From Lachnospiraceae bacterium (GTDB lineage: Bacteria; Bacillota; Clostridia; Lachnospirales; Lachnospiraceae), in NCBI GenBank assembly GCA_015057435.1, contig SVEJ01000009.1, forward strand, positions 1 through 64,000: a DNA stretch of 64,000 bases, written 5' to 3'. Position 1 is the stretch's first letter. Every line of letters begins with the position of its first letter. The translations under genes and the position numbers were made by a program. The notes beneath the pieces were generated by a model that searched no databases, was not told where the DNA came from, and saw only the letters and a program-made list of their open reading frames with translations. This document shows positions 34,806 through 43,898 of the stretch, in pieces.

Positions 34806-37310
34806 ATGAATAAGGGAAAAGCATGGAATGTAATACAAAGAAGTTTTATTTTTTGTTGTGTTGCATTGGTAGCAATGTTGACAGTATTTACTGATAGTGA
34901 CAAGTCAAAAGCAGGAAGTTATTCGAAATATAACGAGACATGTACCTTGCAATCCATAACCATGGAAATTGACGGGAAAGAATACACGTTTGAAGGAGAT
35001 TTGGACTCTTTTGTTGTGGTGGATGGAGAGAAGGAATGGAGTGAGATATTATCCGGCATCAAGATTGTAGATTTCAAATTGCTTACAAGTGATGTATGTA
35101 CCAGTAGTGAGCCGCATGATGAAATCAGTATGGATTTATTCGGAGAATACTATGATAATATAGCAGATGAATTTCTCACTTTTTCAGGTGGTAGCTCTGG
35201 TAACAAAATGCAGGCTGATGAAACGTTGGAAGTGGGAGATTATACATATTATGATCTTTATTATGATGCGAAATGGGGTTATCTGGATGTCTTTTTGGTG
35301 AAAGAATATGATATTCAGTATGAATTAGATGGCGGCTCGTTTCCGGAAGGTGTAACTGCACCAACAACATACAATAGTTACGAGGGTGCTACGATTCCGG
35401 TTCCGGAGAAAGAAGGATATGTATTTGTAGGATGGACACTTTCAGATGATGACGAGCCAATGTATCCAAGAGATATAGAAAAAGAAAGTGCAGGCGCTTT
35501 CGTCTATACAGCACATTGGAAAGAAGGAGAGCGGATTGATATATCCGACGATTCGCAGTTTAGGAGTAACTATATCTTTTCGAACACTCGTTATACAGGA
35601 GAAGAAATCAAAGCTTCTAGTGTTTGGATAGAAGACTTTACAAACGGCGACAACTTAGGGGAAGGGACTGATTTTATTGTTTCCTATAAGAACAATATTG
35701 AAATTGGAAATGAAGATAGTGATAATCCGCCTACCCTTGTAATAATTGGTGTTGGTCAATATAAGGGCAGGATAGAGATGCCATTTACAATCGAGAAAGG
35801 ATTGTTAGAGCGTGTTGGATATAACGGCAATATATCCGTGGCAAGCGGGGATAAATTGTCAACGTTTGATTTGAATCAATTATCGGTTTGTGTAAGCGAT
35901 ACGGATAAGATTGTTGCTGGTACATGGAAATGGGAAAACCCTGATACGATTGTGAAGGGTGATTATTATGAAAGATATGTGTATGAAGCGACTTTTACAC
36001 CTACGGACACAGTACATTATGAAATATTTAAAACTGAGATTTCGGTTAAGGTGCTTCCGCATTTAAGAGATGCAGAAATAACATTCGTAGAGGAAGAGAG
36101 TTTTACATATGATGGAGAAGAGAAAAAACCTACAGTTACAGTAGTTTATGATTTCGGAGACGGAGACACCTCTACTTTGAAGGATAGGATAGATTATAAG
36201 ATTACTTATAAGAATAATATAAATGCAGGTGATAAGTCTTCTAAGAATGCTCCAACAGTTGTCATTAGAGGATTAGGAGACTATATGGGAACGGTAGAGG
36301 TACCATTTACTATTGATAAGGCAAGCGTAAGTATTGAGAAAGAACCGATTGCTGCAGCAATTATAGAGGGGCAGAAATTGTCCGAGTCTGCATTGACAGC
36401 CGGTCAGGTAGTGGATGTGAATAAGAAAGCGGTAGAAGGTACATTTGCATGGAAAGATGGAGAAGTGGTTCCGACGCTTGCGGATAGCGGCGTAACGAAA
36501 TATACAGCAGTATTTACAGCAAAGGATTCTGGGAACTATGAGACTGTCGAAACAGACGTTGTAGTAACGGTGAATCAAAAAGCAAATGAAGGTGGAGAAG
36601 GTTCAGCTCCTACGCCACAGCCGCAACCTACGCCACAGCCGCAACCTACACCAAATCCGGAAGCCGGAACGAAGATAGAGGATGCAGAGAAGAAAGCAAC
36701 TTACGTTGTGGTAAAGAACGTTGATGGAGTTGTAGAAGTAACGTATGTAAAACCGACAAAGAAAACGACATCCGTTACAATACCTGATACGGTTACATTG
36801 TCGGATGCAACAAAAGCGAAAGTTACTGCCATTGATGCAAAAGCATTTAAGGATAATAAAACTATTAAGAGTATTACGATAGGAAAAAATGTAGCTACAA
36901 TTGGAAGCCAGGCATTTAAAGGATGTAAGAATCTAAAAACTGTAAAAGGTGCAAAAGGACTGAAAAAGATTGGCAAGGAAGCATTTGCAAATTGTACCAA
37001 GCTTACAAGTATAGCAATTGGTAATAGCTTAGAAAGCATTGCAGAAAAGGCATTTTATAATTGTAAAGCACTTAAGAATATTACGATTCCAAAGAAAGTA
37101 AAATCTATCGGTAAGAGTGCATTCCAAGGTTGTAAGAATTTAAAGACAATTAATATTAAGACAACAAAGCTTACGAAGAAGAATGTGAAAAAGAATGCAT
37201 TTAAGGGAATTTATGCAAAAGCAAAGATTGATGTTCCAAATAGCAAAAAGAAAGCTTACACAAGTATGTTGAGAAGCAGAGGTGTAAGCAAGAAGGCAAA
37301 GATTAAGTAG
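34806..37310 (+). CDS. Secreted surface protein with InlB-type and LRR_5 repeats
   Basis: 834 residues. A signal-type hydrophobic segment (about 13-28) opens the protein. A Listeria-Bacteroides (InlB B-like) repeat lies near 175-245 (YELDGGSFPEG ... EGYVFVGWTL). Two copies of a YTGEEI/YDGEEK...YKNNI...FTI module follow (about 258-340 and 435-510), each with the signature YKNNI-x2-G, and further Ig/MBG-like segments lie between and after them. A PQPTPQPQPT linker (about 605-625) and BspA-type LRR_5 repeats (about 660-790) end in a Lys-rich tail, SKKKAYTSMLRSRGVSKKAK. It shares the LRR-plus-tail C-terminus with the giant protein and the protein at 40400, but has no LPxTG. Likely a cell-surface binding protein. 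Confidence 0.82.
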   Translation: MNKGKAWNVIQRSFIFCCVALVAMLTVFTDSDKSKAGSYSKYNETCTLQSITMEIDGKEYTFEGDLDSFVVVDGEKEWSEILSGIKIVDFKLLTSDVCTSSEPHDEISMDLFGEYYDNIADEFLTFSGGSSGNKMQADETLEVGDYTYYDLYYDAKWGYLDVFLVKEYDIQYELDGGSFPEGVTAPTTYNSYEGATIPVPEKEGYVFVGWTLSDDDEPMYPRDIEKESAGAFVYTAHWKEGERIDISDDSQFRSNYIFSNTRYTGEEIKASSVWIEDFTNGDNLGEGTDFIVSYKNNIEIGNEDSDNPPTLVIIGVGQYKGRIEMPFTIEKGLLERVGYNGNISVASGDKLSTFDLNQLSVCVSDTDKIVAGTWKWENPDTIVKGDYYERYVYEATFTPTDTVHYEIFKTEISVKVLPHLRDAEITFVEEESFTYDGEEKKPTVTVVYDFGDGDTSTLKDRIDYKITYKNNINAGDKSSKNAPTVVIRGLGDYMGTVEVPFTIDKASVSIEKEPIAAAIIEGQKLSESALTAGQVVDVNKKAVEGTFAWKDGEVVPTLADSGVTKYTAVFTAKDSGNYETVETDVVVTVNQKANEGGEGSAPTPQPQPTPQPQPTPNPEAGTKIEDAEKKATYVVVKNVDGVVEVTYVKPTKKTTSVTIPDTVTLSDATKAKVTAIDAKAFKDNKTIKSITIGKNVATIGSQAFKGCKNLKTVKGAKGLKKIGKEAFANCTKLTSIAIGNSLESIAEKAFYNCKALKNITIPKKVKSIGKSAFQGCKNLKTINIKTTKLTKKNVKKNAFKGIYAKAKIDVPNSKKKAYTSMLRSRGVSKKAKIK

Positions 37311-37359
37311 GAACAATGTAGCGGTAAATATGTGTTAACATATTAGACAAGATGATTGT

Positions 37360-37391
37360 GATGCGAAGAATTCTGAGGAACTCTTCGCATC
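37360..37391 (+). terminator. Hairpin after the LRR_5 surface gene
   Basis: GATGCGAAG and CTTCGCATC form a perfect 9-bp stem with AATTCTGAGGAACT between; no T-run follows, so its role as a terminator is uncertain. Confidence 0.4.
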
Positions 37392-37420
37392 AATTGTGTA
37401 AAACTATAAAGGGAGAATAA

Positions 37421-38749
37421 ATGATGTCAAACGCTAAAGACAAGAAACAGGAATCTGTTTCTAAACCGTTAATGTTATATTTTTTGATAGTATGTATTAT
37501 TGTTGGTGTGTTTGCGATGGTTTGTTCTGCCATTTGTTATGGAATTGTGCACCTTAGCAATCAGGAAGAAAAAAATTACATTGCGAATATAGAGGAGTTA
37601 TCTCCAAAGGCTATAGCAATTGTACCGGGTACGGCAGTGCAGGAAGGAGTTATTACTGCAAAAGCAAAGGATCGTCTGCTTGCGGCTATAGAGTTGTATG
37701 AAAAAGGTTTGGTTCGAAAGATTGTCGTCTCAGGTGATGTGGAAGAAACTCCGTCTATGTCGCAATATTTGATGGCAAAAGGAGTCGCTTATGGAGATAT
37801 AGGAAGCGATGAACACGGAGTGGACACTTATGATACACTTGCCAGAGTGCAGGAGAAATACGGAGACAAAACTTACTATTTTTGTACGCAGGAATTGTAT
37901 GTAGAGCGTGCGCAGTATCTGATGAACCAGATTGGATTGGATGGAAGTGTAATCTGTGTCGATACAATGTATTACAATGAAGCCGGAAAGAGTTTGTTGA
38001 GAGAGTATTTTGCAGCGACAAAGGCTGTACTTGACCCTCTTATATATCGTAATAAGCCGAAAAAATCAATCAAAGAAAGAGATTTTATTGAAGTGCCTCC
38101 ATTTGAAGAAAACCCTCATGTGATTTATGCGGATGAGGTGGAGCGTCCCGATGATTATCAGGTGACGGATATCAATCCGAAAGATAACTATGATGTAAAA
38201 AAAGCAGTGGAATATGCATGCCGTTATGCATTAGACCATAATCCGGAATATCCAGTATTTGAGGAGAATTGTACCAATTTTGTGTCACAGTGTCTTGTGG
38301 CAGGTGGTATTTCCATGCAAGGCGAAAAGTCGACTTCAAAAGAAAAGCGATACACAATTGCTGATGGCAAGAAAGATTGGTATAGCATTTCATCTGATGA
38401 GGAGGGAAAGGGCGGTTCGTTACATTACAGTACAACGAATAATTTTATCAATACCAATGCATTTATAGAATATTTTACAAAAGAATCAGGGTATGAATTG
38501 TCTGTTTACCCAAATGACCGAAAGGGTAAATTAGCTTGTCTGAACGATATTTCATCCGGAGATGTACTGATATTCTTTGGTGAAGATGGAGAAGTGCTTC
38601 ATATTGGTCTTGTAACCGGAATTGGGAAAAAGAATGTTTATTACTGCGGAAATACCAATGACAGAAGGGATTATGGCGCATTTAAAACAAGTCAAAAAGA
38701 ATATGCACAGTTTGGGATTTTACACATGTCGGGGAAAGAACCGAATTGA
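37421..38749 (+). CDS. DUF218 (SanA/ElyC-like) and amidase_6 fusion protein
   Basis: 442 residues, one membrane anchor (about 17-42), the rest outside the cell. Residues ~55-200 are a DUF218/SanA-type domain (KAIAIVPGTAV at its first strand, KIVVSGDVEE, and YFCTQELYVERA), linked in other bacteria to envelope integrity. Residues ~262-440 match the amidase_6 domain, with FEENCTNFVSQCLVAGG (Cys284 as probable nucleophile) and a later His in HIGLVTGI. ATGATG after GGGAG; either Met may be used. Two envelope domains in one polypeptide is unusual. Substrate unknown; wall peptide or glycan precursor handling is a reasonable guess. Confidence 0.75.
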   Translation: MMSNAKDKKQESVSKPLMLYFLIVCIIVGVFAMVCSAICYGIVHLSNQEEKNYIANIEELSPKAIAIVPGTAVQEGVITAKAKDRLLAAIELYEKGLVRKIVVSGDVEETPSMSQYLMAKGVAYGDIGSDEHGVDTYDTLARVQEKYGDKTYYFCTQELYVERAQYLMNQIGLDGSVICVDTMYYNEAGKSLLREYFAATKAVLDPLIYRNKPKKSIKERDFIEVPPFEENPHVIYADEVERPDDYQVTDINPKDNYDVKKAVEYACRYALDHNPEYPVFEENCTNFVSQCLVAGGISMQGEKSTSKEKRYTIADGKKDWYSISSDEEGKGGSLHYSTTNNFINTNAFIEYFTKESGYELSVYPNDRKGKLACLNDISSGDVLIFFGEDGEVLHIGLVTGIGKKNVYYCGNTNDRRDYGAFKTSQKEYAQFGILHMSGKEPN

Positions 38750-38892
38750 TTATATGGTATCTTCTTGCCAAATAATCCGGTAAGGAGGTTTTTTGTAGGG
38801 GATTTTGTTAGATTTGTTCTATCAAGGAAATGTTCGGACCTGTTCGAAGTAAATGTAACGTGAAGATTACGCACATTGCAAATACAAGCTGC

Positions 38893-38921
38893 TTGTAATT
38901 GATGGATATGGTTGATAAAAT
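38893..38921 (+). promoter_or_regulatory. Probable promoter of the zinc-ribbon membrane gene
   Basis: TTGTAA, 17-bp spacer, TAAAAT (38916-38921), 47 bp upstream of the start codon. Confidence 0.5.
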
Positions 38922-38968
38922 AAATATGTTTTGAAACAGCGTGTAATTGATATGAGGGGAGTGTATCT

Positions 38969-40240
38969 ATGAAAAAGGAACAGAAATTAGAATGGAGAAA
39001 ATCCAAGAAAAGTTTGTTTGAAACCTTTGCAGTAGAATTAATGGAGTCTACCAAGGAGAAAATAGTGCCAACTAGCGGAGACCAGGATTTACAGTATGCT
39101 ACAGAACTTTGGCAGGATCGATTAGAACGCAAAGGATTGGATTTGGATTATGATTTTGTTAATAGGGGAGCATTTACTAAGGATGACCCGAGAATGCATT
39201 GGAAGGGTAGCGACGACCGTTATATCAATTCAATGAATGTCCGTTCCTGTACGCTTACCAGAACGGTGAATAGAAATGGGAAGCGTATTTATAAAAAGCC
39301 TGTAAGGGTACTGTTTTATCAGTCCAGTACAGATGTGAAGGAAGGTGCAGCGGTAGGTGCAGATTTGTATACATGTCCGAATTGTTCGGCAGTATCTACG
39401 ATAGAAGCACTGCAACAGGGATGTGAGTATTGCGGTACCTGCTTTGAAATGGATGATTTGTATCCGAAAGTAACCAATTATTTTTTTGTGCCGGACACAA
39501 GCGGAACAGATGAGGAGAACAAAAGAGATATGTTAGCAAAGATGGTTCCTTGTGGTGTAGGCATTTTCCTATTCATGTTGTTGTGGAATTTGTTTAGTGG
39601 AGAGAATATATTACTTGTATTATTCGGCTCATTGTTTGTTAGTGTGATTGGTGGAGCATTCCTTGGTTGGTTATGGATGACGGTTTCTTTGGTGGGCAGT
39701 CTTGGTTCCCAGATGAAAGATACGATGGGAATGGGTGTGAATGTATTCGGCTCGAGTGGAAAATTCAAGAAGAAAATGAGGGAATACAGTCCGGAGTTTT
39801 CTTATGAATATTTTACAGCGAAGGTGATTTCCTTAGCTAAGATGTTAGTGTTCACGAAGGATGCACAAGACCTTCCTGTGTATATCGGTGATGCATCAGG
39901 TGAGTTGTTTCCGGATATTATTGATGCGACCTATCATGGTGGTGTAGCACTTAAAGAATTTACCATGGATGGCGATATTGCCAAGTTGGTAGTAGATGCT
40001 TATATGGAAGATTTGCATTATGTGAATGGCAGAGTCAAGAGAAAGATTGATAAATTCCGCATGCATGTACAAAAAAATGTAACCAAACCAATCAATTATC
40101 AATTCTCTATTAAGAAGATTCAGTGTAAGAATTGTAATGCCAGTTTTGATGCAACAAAAATCAAGAATTGTCCAAGTTGCGGAACCTTGTATGAGGTTGG
40201 CGATGATGACTGGGTTGTAACGTATATCGAGAAGAGGTGA
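38969..40240 (+). CDS. Zinc-ribbon membrane protein, Tim44-like middle region
   Basis: 423 residues. The N-terminal ~130 residues are soluble. A first zinc ribbon follows (CPNC ... CEYCGTC, about 137-160), then two membrane segments (about 190-210 and 213-240), and a region that resembles the Tim44/TerL-like fold of bacterial membrane proteins (YFTAKVISLAKMLVF...). A second zinc ribbon near the C-terminus (CKNC ... CPSCG) is very close to the end. The start is ATG after GGGGAG. No close relative is recognised; the two metal sites flanking a membrane hairpin suggest a regulatory or assembly role. It is transcribed alone. Confidence 0.6.
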   Translation: MKKEQKLEWRKSKKSLFETFAVELMESTKEKIVPTSGDQDLQYATELWQDRLERKGLDLDYDFVNRGAFTKDDPRMHWKGSDDRYINSMNVRSCTLTRTVNRNGKRIYKKPVRVLFYQSSTDVKEGAAVGADLYTCPNCSAVSTIEALQQGCEYCGTCFEMDDLYPKVTNYFFVPDTSGTDEENKRDMLAKMVPCGVGIFLFMLLWNLFSGENILLVLFGSLFVSVIGGAFLGWLWMTVSLVGSLGSQMKDTMGMGVNVFGSSGKFKKKMREYSPEFSYEYFTAKVISLAKMLVFTKDAQDLPVYIGDASGELFPDIIDATYHGGVALKEFTMDGDIAKLVVDAYMEDLHYVNGRVKRKIDKFRMHVQKNVTKPINYQFSIKKIQCKNCNASFDATKIKNCPSCGTLYEVGDDDWVVTYIEKR

Positions 40241-40399
40241 CATGTTATGTAAACTTTGTTTGGTGGAAAAAAGGAAACTATCCGCAACTATAAGTGGCAA
40301 AAATTGTATATAGAACATGGTGGTAAATCTTGTTAATATTTGATATTATGTAGTTATCGGTGAGATTTCGAATAATATGATACATATGGAGGGAACGAA

Positions 40400-42061
40400 A
40401 TGAAGAAAAGAATTTTAACATTTGTAATCGCATTATTATGCGTGCTTGCGATGCCGAAAGTTGCATTGGCAGCAACAACAGGTTCATGCGGAGATAACGC
40501 AACTTGGAGTTACAGCAATGGAACATTGACAATTAGTGGTAAGGGTGTTGTAGATGATTATCAGTGGGTTAAACCTTACAAAGATAGTATTACAACAGTA
40601 GTAGTTAACGAAGGCATCACTGAGTTCAAAGGATGGTCAGCATTTGAAGGTTGCGATGCTTTGACAAGTGTTTCTTTACCACAGTCATTAACGAAATTGG
40701 ATCATTATGCATTTAAGGGTTGTGATGTTTTAAAGAGTATTACAATTCCTAAAAATTTAACAGAAGCTGGTTTCTGTTTCAAAAATTCCGGTTTGGAAAC
40801 AATCACTTTTGCAGAAGGTGCAACAACCGTGCCTAGTTTTATTTGTGAGAATAGTCCAAAGTTGGCAACAATTCATTTTCCTACATCTATGAAAAAGATA
40901 GGAACATCAGCATTTGAAAACTGTGATGCGTTGACAACCGTACAACTTCCAAATCAGTTAGAGACGATGGAAAACTATGTGTTTAAGTCATGTGACGGAA
41001 TCAAATCCATTACGATTCCAAAAACAGTAAAAACTGCGAGTTTTGTTTTTAAGGATTCTGCATTGGAAACAATAACATTTGAGGATGGAACAACAGAGAT
41101 ACCATCATTTATATGTGAGAATTGCTCAAAGCTGACAACGATTAATTTTGTACAATCCATTAAGAAAATAGGAACATCCGCATTTGAAAACTGTGACGCG
41201 TTGACAACAGTACAACTTCCGAAGCAGTTAGAGACGATGGATAACTATGTGTTTAAGGCGTGTGACGGAATCAAATCCATTACAATTCCAAAAACAGTAA
41301 AGACAGCAGCGTATGTATTTAGAAATTCCGCATTAGAAACTGTAACTTTTGAGGATGGTGCAACAGTAGTACCGTCTTTCATGTTTGCTTATGCTGAAAA
41401 GTTGACAACGGTCAACTGGCCGCAAACATTAAAGAAAATTGATACATCTGCATTTGAATCTTGTAAAGCTTTGACAAAGTTAGAATTGCCGTGGTACTTA
41501 GAAGAGATTGCATTTTATGCATTTCAAAATTGTAGTAATTTGAAAGAAATTACAATCTATCAGAACACAAAGACAATTAATGATTATGCTTTTAAGTACA
41601 TAGAAAAAATAACTATCTGCGGTAAGAAGAATTCTGAAGCGCACAAGTATGCAAAAAAGAAAGGCTATACTTTCAAGTCATGCAAGATTCCGGCATTAAA
41701 GGGCATTACCTACACCAAGGGTAATTTGAAATACAAAGTTGTAACAGATTATATCGATGGTAAGGGAACAGTTATGGTTACAGGTATGAAGAAGAATGCT
41801 TCTTCTGTTACAATTCCTAAGACTGTGAAGCTTGAAAGTTATAGCTATAAGATCGTTAAGATTAACAACAATGCATTCAAGGGTAAGAAAAAGATTAAGA
41901 AGATCACAATTAAGTCAACAACAATTACATCAGTAGGCAAGAATGCGATCAAGGGAATTAACAAGAAAGCAACCATTAAAGTGCCTAAGAGCAAAAAGGC
42001 AGCTTACAAGAGACTCTTTAAGAAGAGTACAGGATATGTTAAGACTATGAAAATCAAATAG
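40400..42061 (+). CDS. Secreted BspA-type LRR_5 protein
   Basis: 553 residues, ATG after TGGAGG. Signal peptide 1-24 (cleavage at ALA-ATT). Most of the mature protein is LRR_5 repeats grouped in four 90-residue super-units (GTSAFENCDALTTVQLP ... ITIPKTVKTA ... ALETITFEDG ... ENCSKLTTINF). After them come a shorter domain (YTKGNLKYKVVTDYI...) and the tail KVPKSKKAAYKRLFKKSTG ending in KIK. No sortase signal. The fold is that of surface proteins that bind host or bacterial partners in BspA-like families. A terminator follows. The tail resembles those of the giant protein and of the 834-residue protein. Confidence 0.85.
   Translation: MKKRILTFVIALLCVLAMPKVALAATTGSCGDNATWSYSNGTLTISGKGVVDDYQWVKPYKDSITTVVVNEGITEFKGWSAFEGCDALTSVSLPQSLTKLDHYAFKGCDVLKSITIPKNLTEAGFCFKNSGLETITFAEGATTVPSFICENSPKLATIHFPTSMKKIGTSAFENCDALTTVQLPNQLETMENYVFKSCDGIKSITIPKTVKTASFVFKDSALETITFEDGTTEIPSFICENCSKLTTINFVQSIKKIGTSAFENCDALTTVQLPKQLETMDNYVFKACDGIKSITIPKTVKTAAYVFRNSALETVTFEDGATVVPSFMFAYAEKLTTVNWPQTLKKIDTSAFESCKALTKLELPWYLEEIAFYAFQNCSNLKEITIYQNTKTINDYAFKYIEKITICGKKNSEAHKYAKKKGYTFKSCKIPALKGITYTKGNLKYKVVTDYIDGKGTVMVTGMKKNASSVTIPKTVKLESYSYKIVKINNNAFKGKKKIKKITIKSTTITSVGKNAIKGINKKATIKVPKSKKAAYKRLFKKSTGYVKTMKIK
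40631..41710 (+). repeat. Four 270-bp (90-codon) super-repeats inside the LRR_5 gene
   Basis: Anchor points at 40631, 40901, 41171 and 41441 are spaced exactly 270 bp. Copies two and three are nearly identical in nucleotides (for example GGAACATC(A/C)GCATTTGAAAA), which implies recent duplication and a chance of length variation. Confidence 0.8.
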
Positions 42062-42073
42062 TTTGAATGAGGG

Positions 42074-42100
42074 AGGGACTGCACTGCAGTCCCTTTTTTT
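42074..42100 (+). terminator. Terminator after the LRR_5 gene
   Basis: AGGGACTGCA / TGCAGTCCCT with a one-base gap in the middle and seven Ts. Confidence 0.85.
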
Positions 42101-42156
42101 GATTGTGAGTAGCGCTTGCATAGAGTTTGTTGTCAAACACTTTTTTTATTGCATGC

Positions 42157-42185
42157 TTGCGGATTGATAATATGTTTGTTATAAT
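42157..42185 (+). promoter_or_regulatory. Promoter of ddh
   Basis: TTGCGG, 17-bp spacer, TATAAT (42180-42185), 48 bp upstream of the start codon. Confidence 0.6.
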
Positions 42186-42233
42186 TCCATGGTAAGCTTA
42201 TAATATAGATTTAAAAGTCAAGGAGTGAAGAGC

Positions 42234-43220
42234 ATGAGTATTCGAATTGGTATTTTAGGTTATGGTAATCTTGGACGAGGCGTGGAATGTGCAATTAAGC
42301 AGAATGAAGATATGGAATTAGTTGCAGTGTTTACGAGAAGATCACCTGAAAGTGTATCTATTTTAACAAAAGAAGCGACTGTTTGTAATATTGCAGATGT
42401 AGAGAATTGGAAAGATAAGATTGATGTCATGATTCTCTGTGGTGGTAGTGCTACGGATTTGCCGGAGCAGACACCGATGTATGCGAAGTACTTCAATGTG
42501 GTAGATAGTTTTGATACCCATGCAAGAATTCCGGAGCATTTTGAGAATGTAGATAAAGTTGCAAGTGCCAATGGTACCGTTGGTATTATCTCTGTCGGAT
42601 GGGATCCTGGAATGTTTTCTTTGAACAGAATGTATGCAGGCGCAGTGCTTCCGTCAGGAAAAGACTATACCTTCTGGGGAAAGGGCGTAAGTCAGGGACA
42701 TTCAGATGCGATTCGTAGAATTGCAGGTGTTAAGAATGCGAAGCAGTATACGATTCCTGTGGATGCAGCATTGGAAGCAGTAAGAAGTGGTGAGAATCCG
42801 GAATTAACAACCAGACAAAAACATACAAGAGAGTGTTTTGTTGTATTAGAAGATGGTGCAGATGCAGCTAAGATTGAAGAAGAGATTAAGACAATGCCAA
42901 ACTACTTTGCTGACTATGATACAACCGTTCACTTTATTACTGAAGAAGAATTAATTGCAAACCATAGTGGAATTCCGCATGGTGGATTTGTAATTCGTTC
43001 CGGTAAAACAGGTTGGGACGAAGAGAATAGCCATGTTATCGAGTATAGCTTGAAGTTAGATTCGAACCCTGAGTTTACAGCAAGTGTTATTGTTGCTTAT
43101 GCAAGAGCTGCATATAAGCTTTCCAAAGAAGGGCAGTCGGGTTGTAAGACTGTATTTGATATTGCACCGGCTTATCTCAGTGCAAAAAGCGGAGCAGAAC
43201 TTAGAAAAGAGTTATTGTAG
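42234..43220 (+). CDS. ddh: meso-Diaminopimelate D-dehydrogenase
   Basis: 328 residues from ATG 42234; the in-frame GTG at 42225 lies inside the AAGGAG ribosome-binding site and is unlikely. It reductively aminates tetrahydrodipicolinate with NADPH and ammonia to meso-diaminopimelate in one step, feeding lysine and the peptidoglycan cross-link. NADP-binding GYGNLGRG (about 9-16), then the family block ISVGWDPGMFSLNR and FWGKGVSQGHSDAIRR, and the substrate-binding IPHGGFVIRSG are intact. Monocistronic between two terminators. Full length for the family (~326). Confidence 0.94.
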   Translation: MSIRIGILGYGNLGRGVECAIKQNEDMELVAVFTRRSPESVSILTKEATVCNIADVENWKDKIDVMILCGGSATDLPEQTPMYAKYFNVVDSFDTHARIPEHFENVDKVASANGTVGIISVGWDPGMFSLNRMYAGAVLPSGKDYTFWGKGVSQGHSDAIRRIAGVKNAKQYTIPVDAALEAVRSGENPELTTRQKHTRECFVVLEDGADAAKIEEEIKTMPNYFADYDTTVHFITEEELIANHSGIPHGGFVIRSGKTGWDEENSHVIEYSLKLDSNPEFTASVIVAYARAAYKLSKEGQSGCKTVFDIAPAYLSAKSGAELRKELL

Positions 43221-43246
43221 TAATTATAATGAGATAGAGAAAATGC

Positions 43247-43290
43247 AAGAAGCGCGAAGTTTTGTAACTTCGCGCTTCTTCCGTTTTTTC
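43247..43290. terminator. Bidirectional terminator between ddh and mscL
   Basis: A perfect 15-bp stem (AAGAAGCGCGAAGTT / AACTTCGCGCTTCTT) with a TTTG-type loop; Ts on the plus side and As on the other side. Confidence 0.85.
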
Positions 43291-43691
43291 TATTCAACAT
43301 CAGATGTACAGTGCATACATTTTACAGCATCGATCGGAATGTCAGCTTTACAATAAGGACACTGTTTGGTTGTTGGATCGGCTTCTTCCTCTTTTTTACC
43401 CATTGTCATAGCTTTGTTGATAGCTCTTATCATGCAGAACAGAACAAAAGCGAGGATGATAAAGTTAATTACAGAAGAAAGAAATGCACTTCCGTAACCG
43501 GTAATTTCTGACCATTTGTAGAGGCGATAACCGGTTCCTCCTGTAATCCAGAATAAAAATGGATTGATAAAGTTTTCTGTTAATGAAGTAACAATTCCGG
43601 TGAATGCACCACCGATGATGACGCCGACAGCCATGTCCATTACATTTCCCTTTAAAGCGAATGCTTTAAAATCTTCAAAAAATTTTTTCAT
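43290..43691 (-). CDS. mscL: Large-conductance mechanosensitive channel with zinc-ribbon tail
   Basis: 133 residues. The MscL body is standard: a short amphipathic start (FFEDFKAFALKGNVMDMAVG), pore-lining helix (about 17-42 with VGVIIGGAFTGIV), periplasmic-type loop and second helix (about 68-92). It opens at high membrane tension to protect from osmotic lysis. After residue ~108 it carries CPYCKADIP ... CMHC, a two-knuckle zinc ribbon facing the cytosol, which is absent from Escherichia coli MscL. ATG after AAAGGAG. Confidence 0.92.
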   Translation of the reverse strand: MKKFFEDFKAFALKGNVMDMAVGVIIGGAFTGIVTSLTENFINPFLFWITGGTGYRLYKWSEITGYGSAFLSSVINFIILAFVLFCMIRAINKAMTMGKKEEEADPTTKQCPYCKADIPIDAVKCMHCTSDVE

Positions 43692-43832
43692 GTGTAATTC
43701 TCCTTTGTATCATTTCTGATTCTTGTCCTTGAAAATAGAACTAGACTTATGTCTATCATCATAGCAAATTCTATTGATTTTCTCAATATAAAAAAGAAGG
43801 AATAGGGCAAAAGGATTCGATATAATAGATGC

Positions 43833-43861
43833 TGTTAATAACCTTAAGAAAGTGATATAAT
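43833..43861 (+). promoter_or_regulatory. Probable promoter of the 43899 gene
   Basis: TATAAT at 43856-43861 with TGTTAA 17 bp upstream. A second TATAAT occurs near 43820. Confidence 0.4.
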
Positions 43862-43898
43862 AGCATGTGACAAAATGAAGAATGCGGAGGAGTATGTA

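Noticed and set aside
38750-38892. Riboswitch in the gap before the zinc-ribbon membrane gene
   Set aside because: A weak CTTGCC/GGTAAG stem with TTTTTT after it is seen, but no known riboswitch core; it may be only a weak terminator.
42225-42233. Earlier GTG start for ddh
   Set aside because: It lies within the AAGGAG ribosome-binding site that serves the ATG at 42234.
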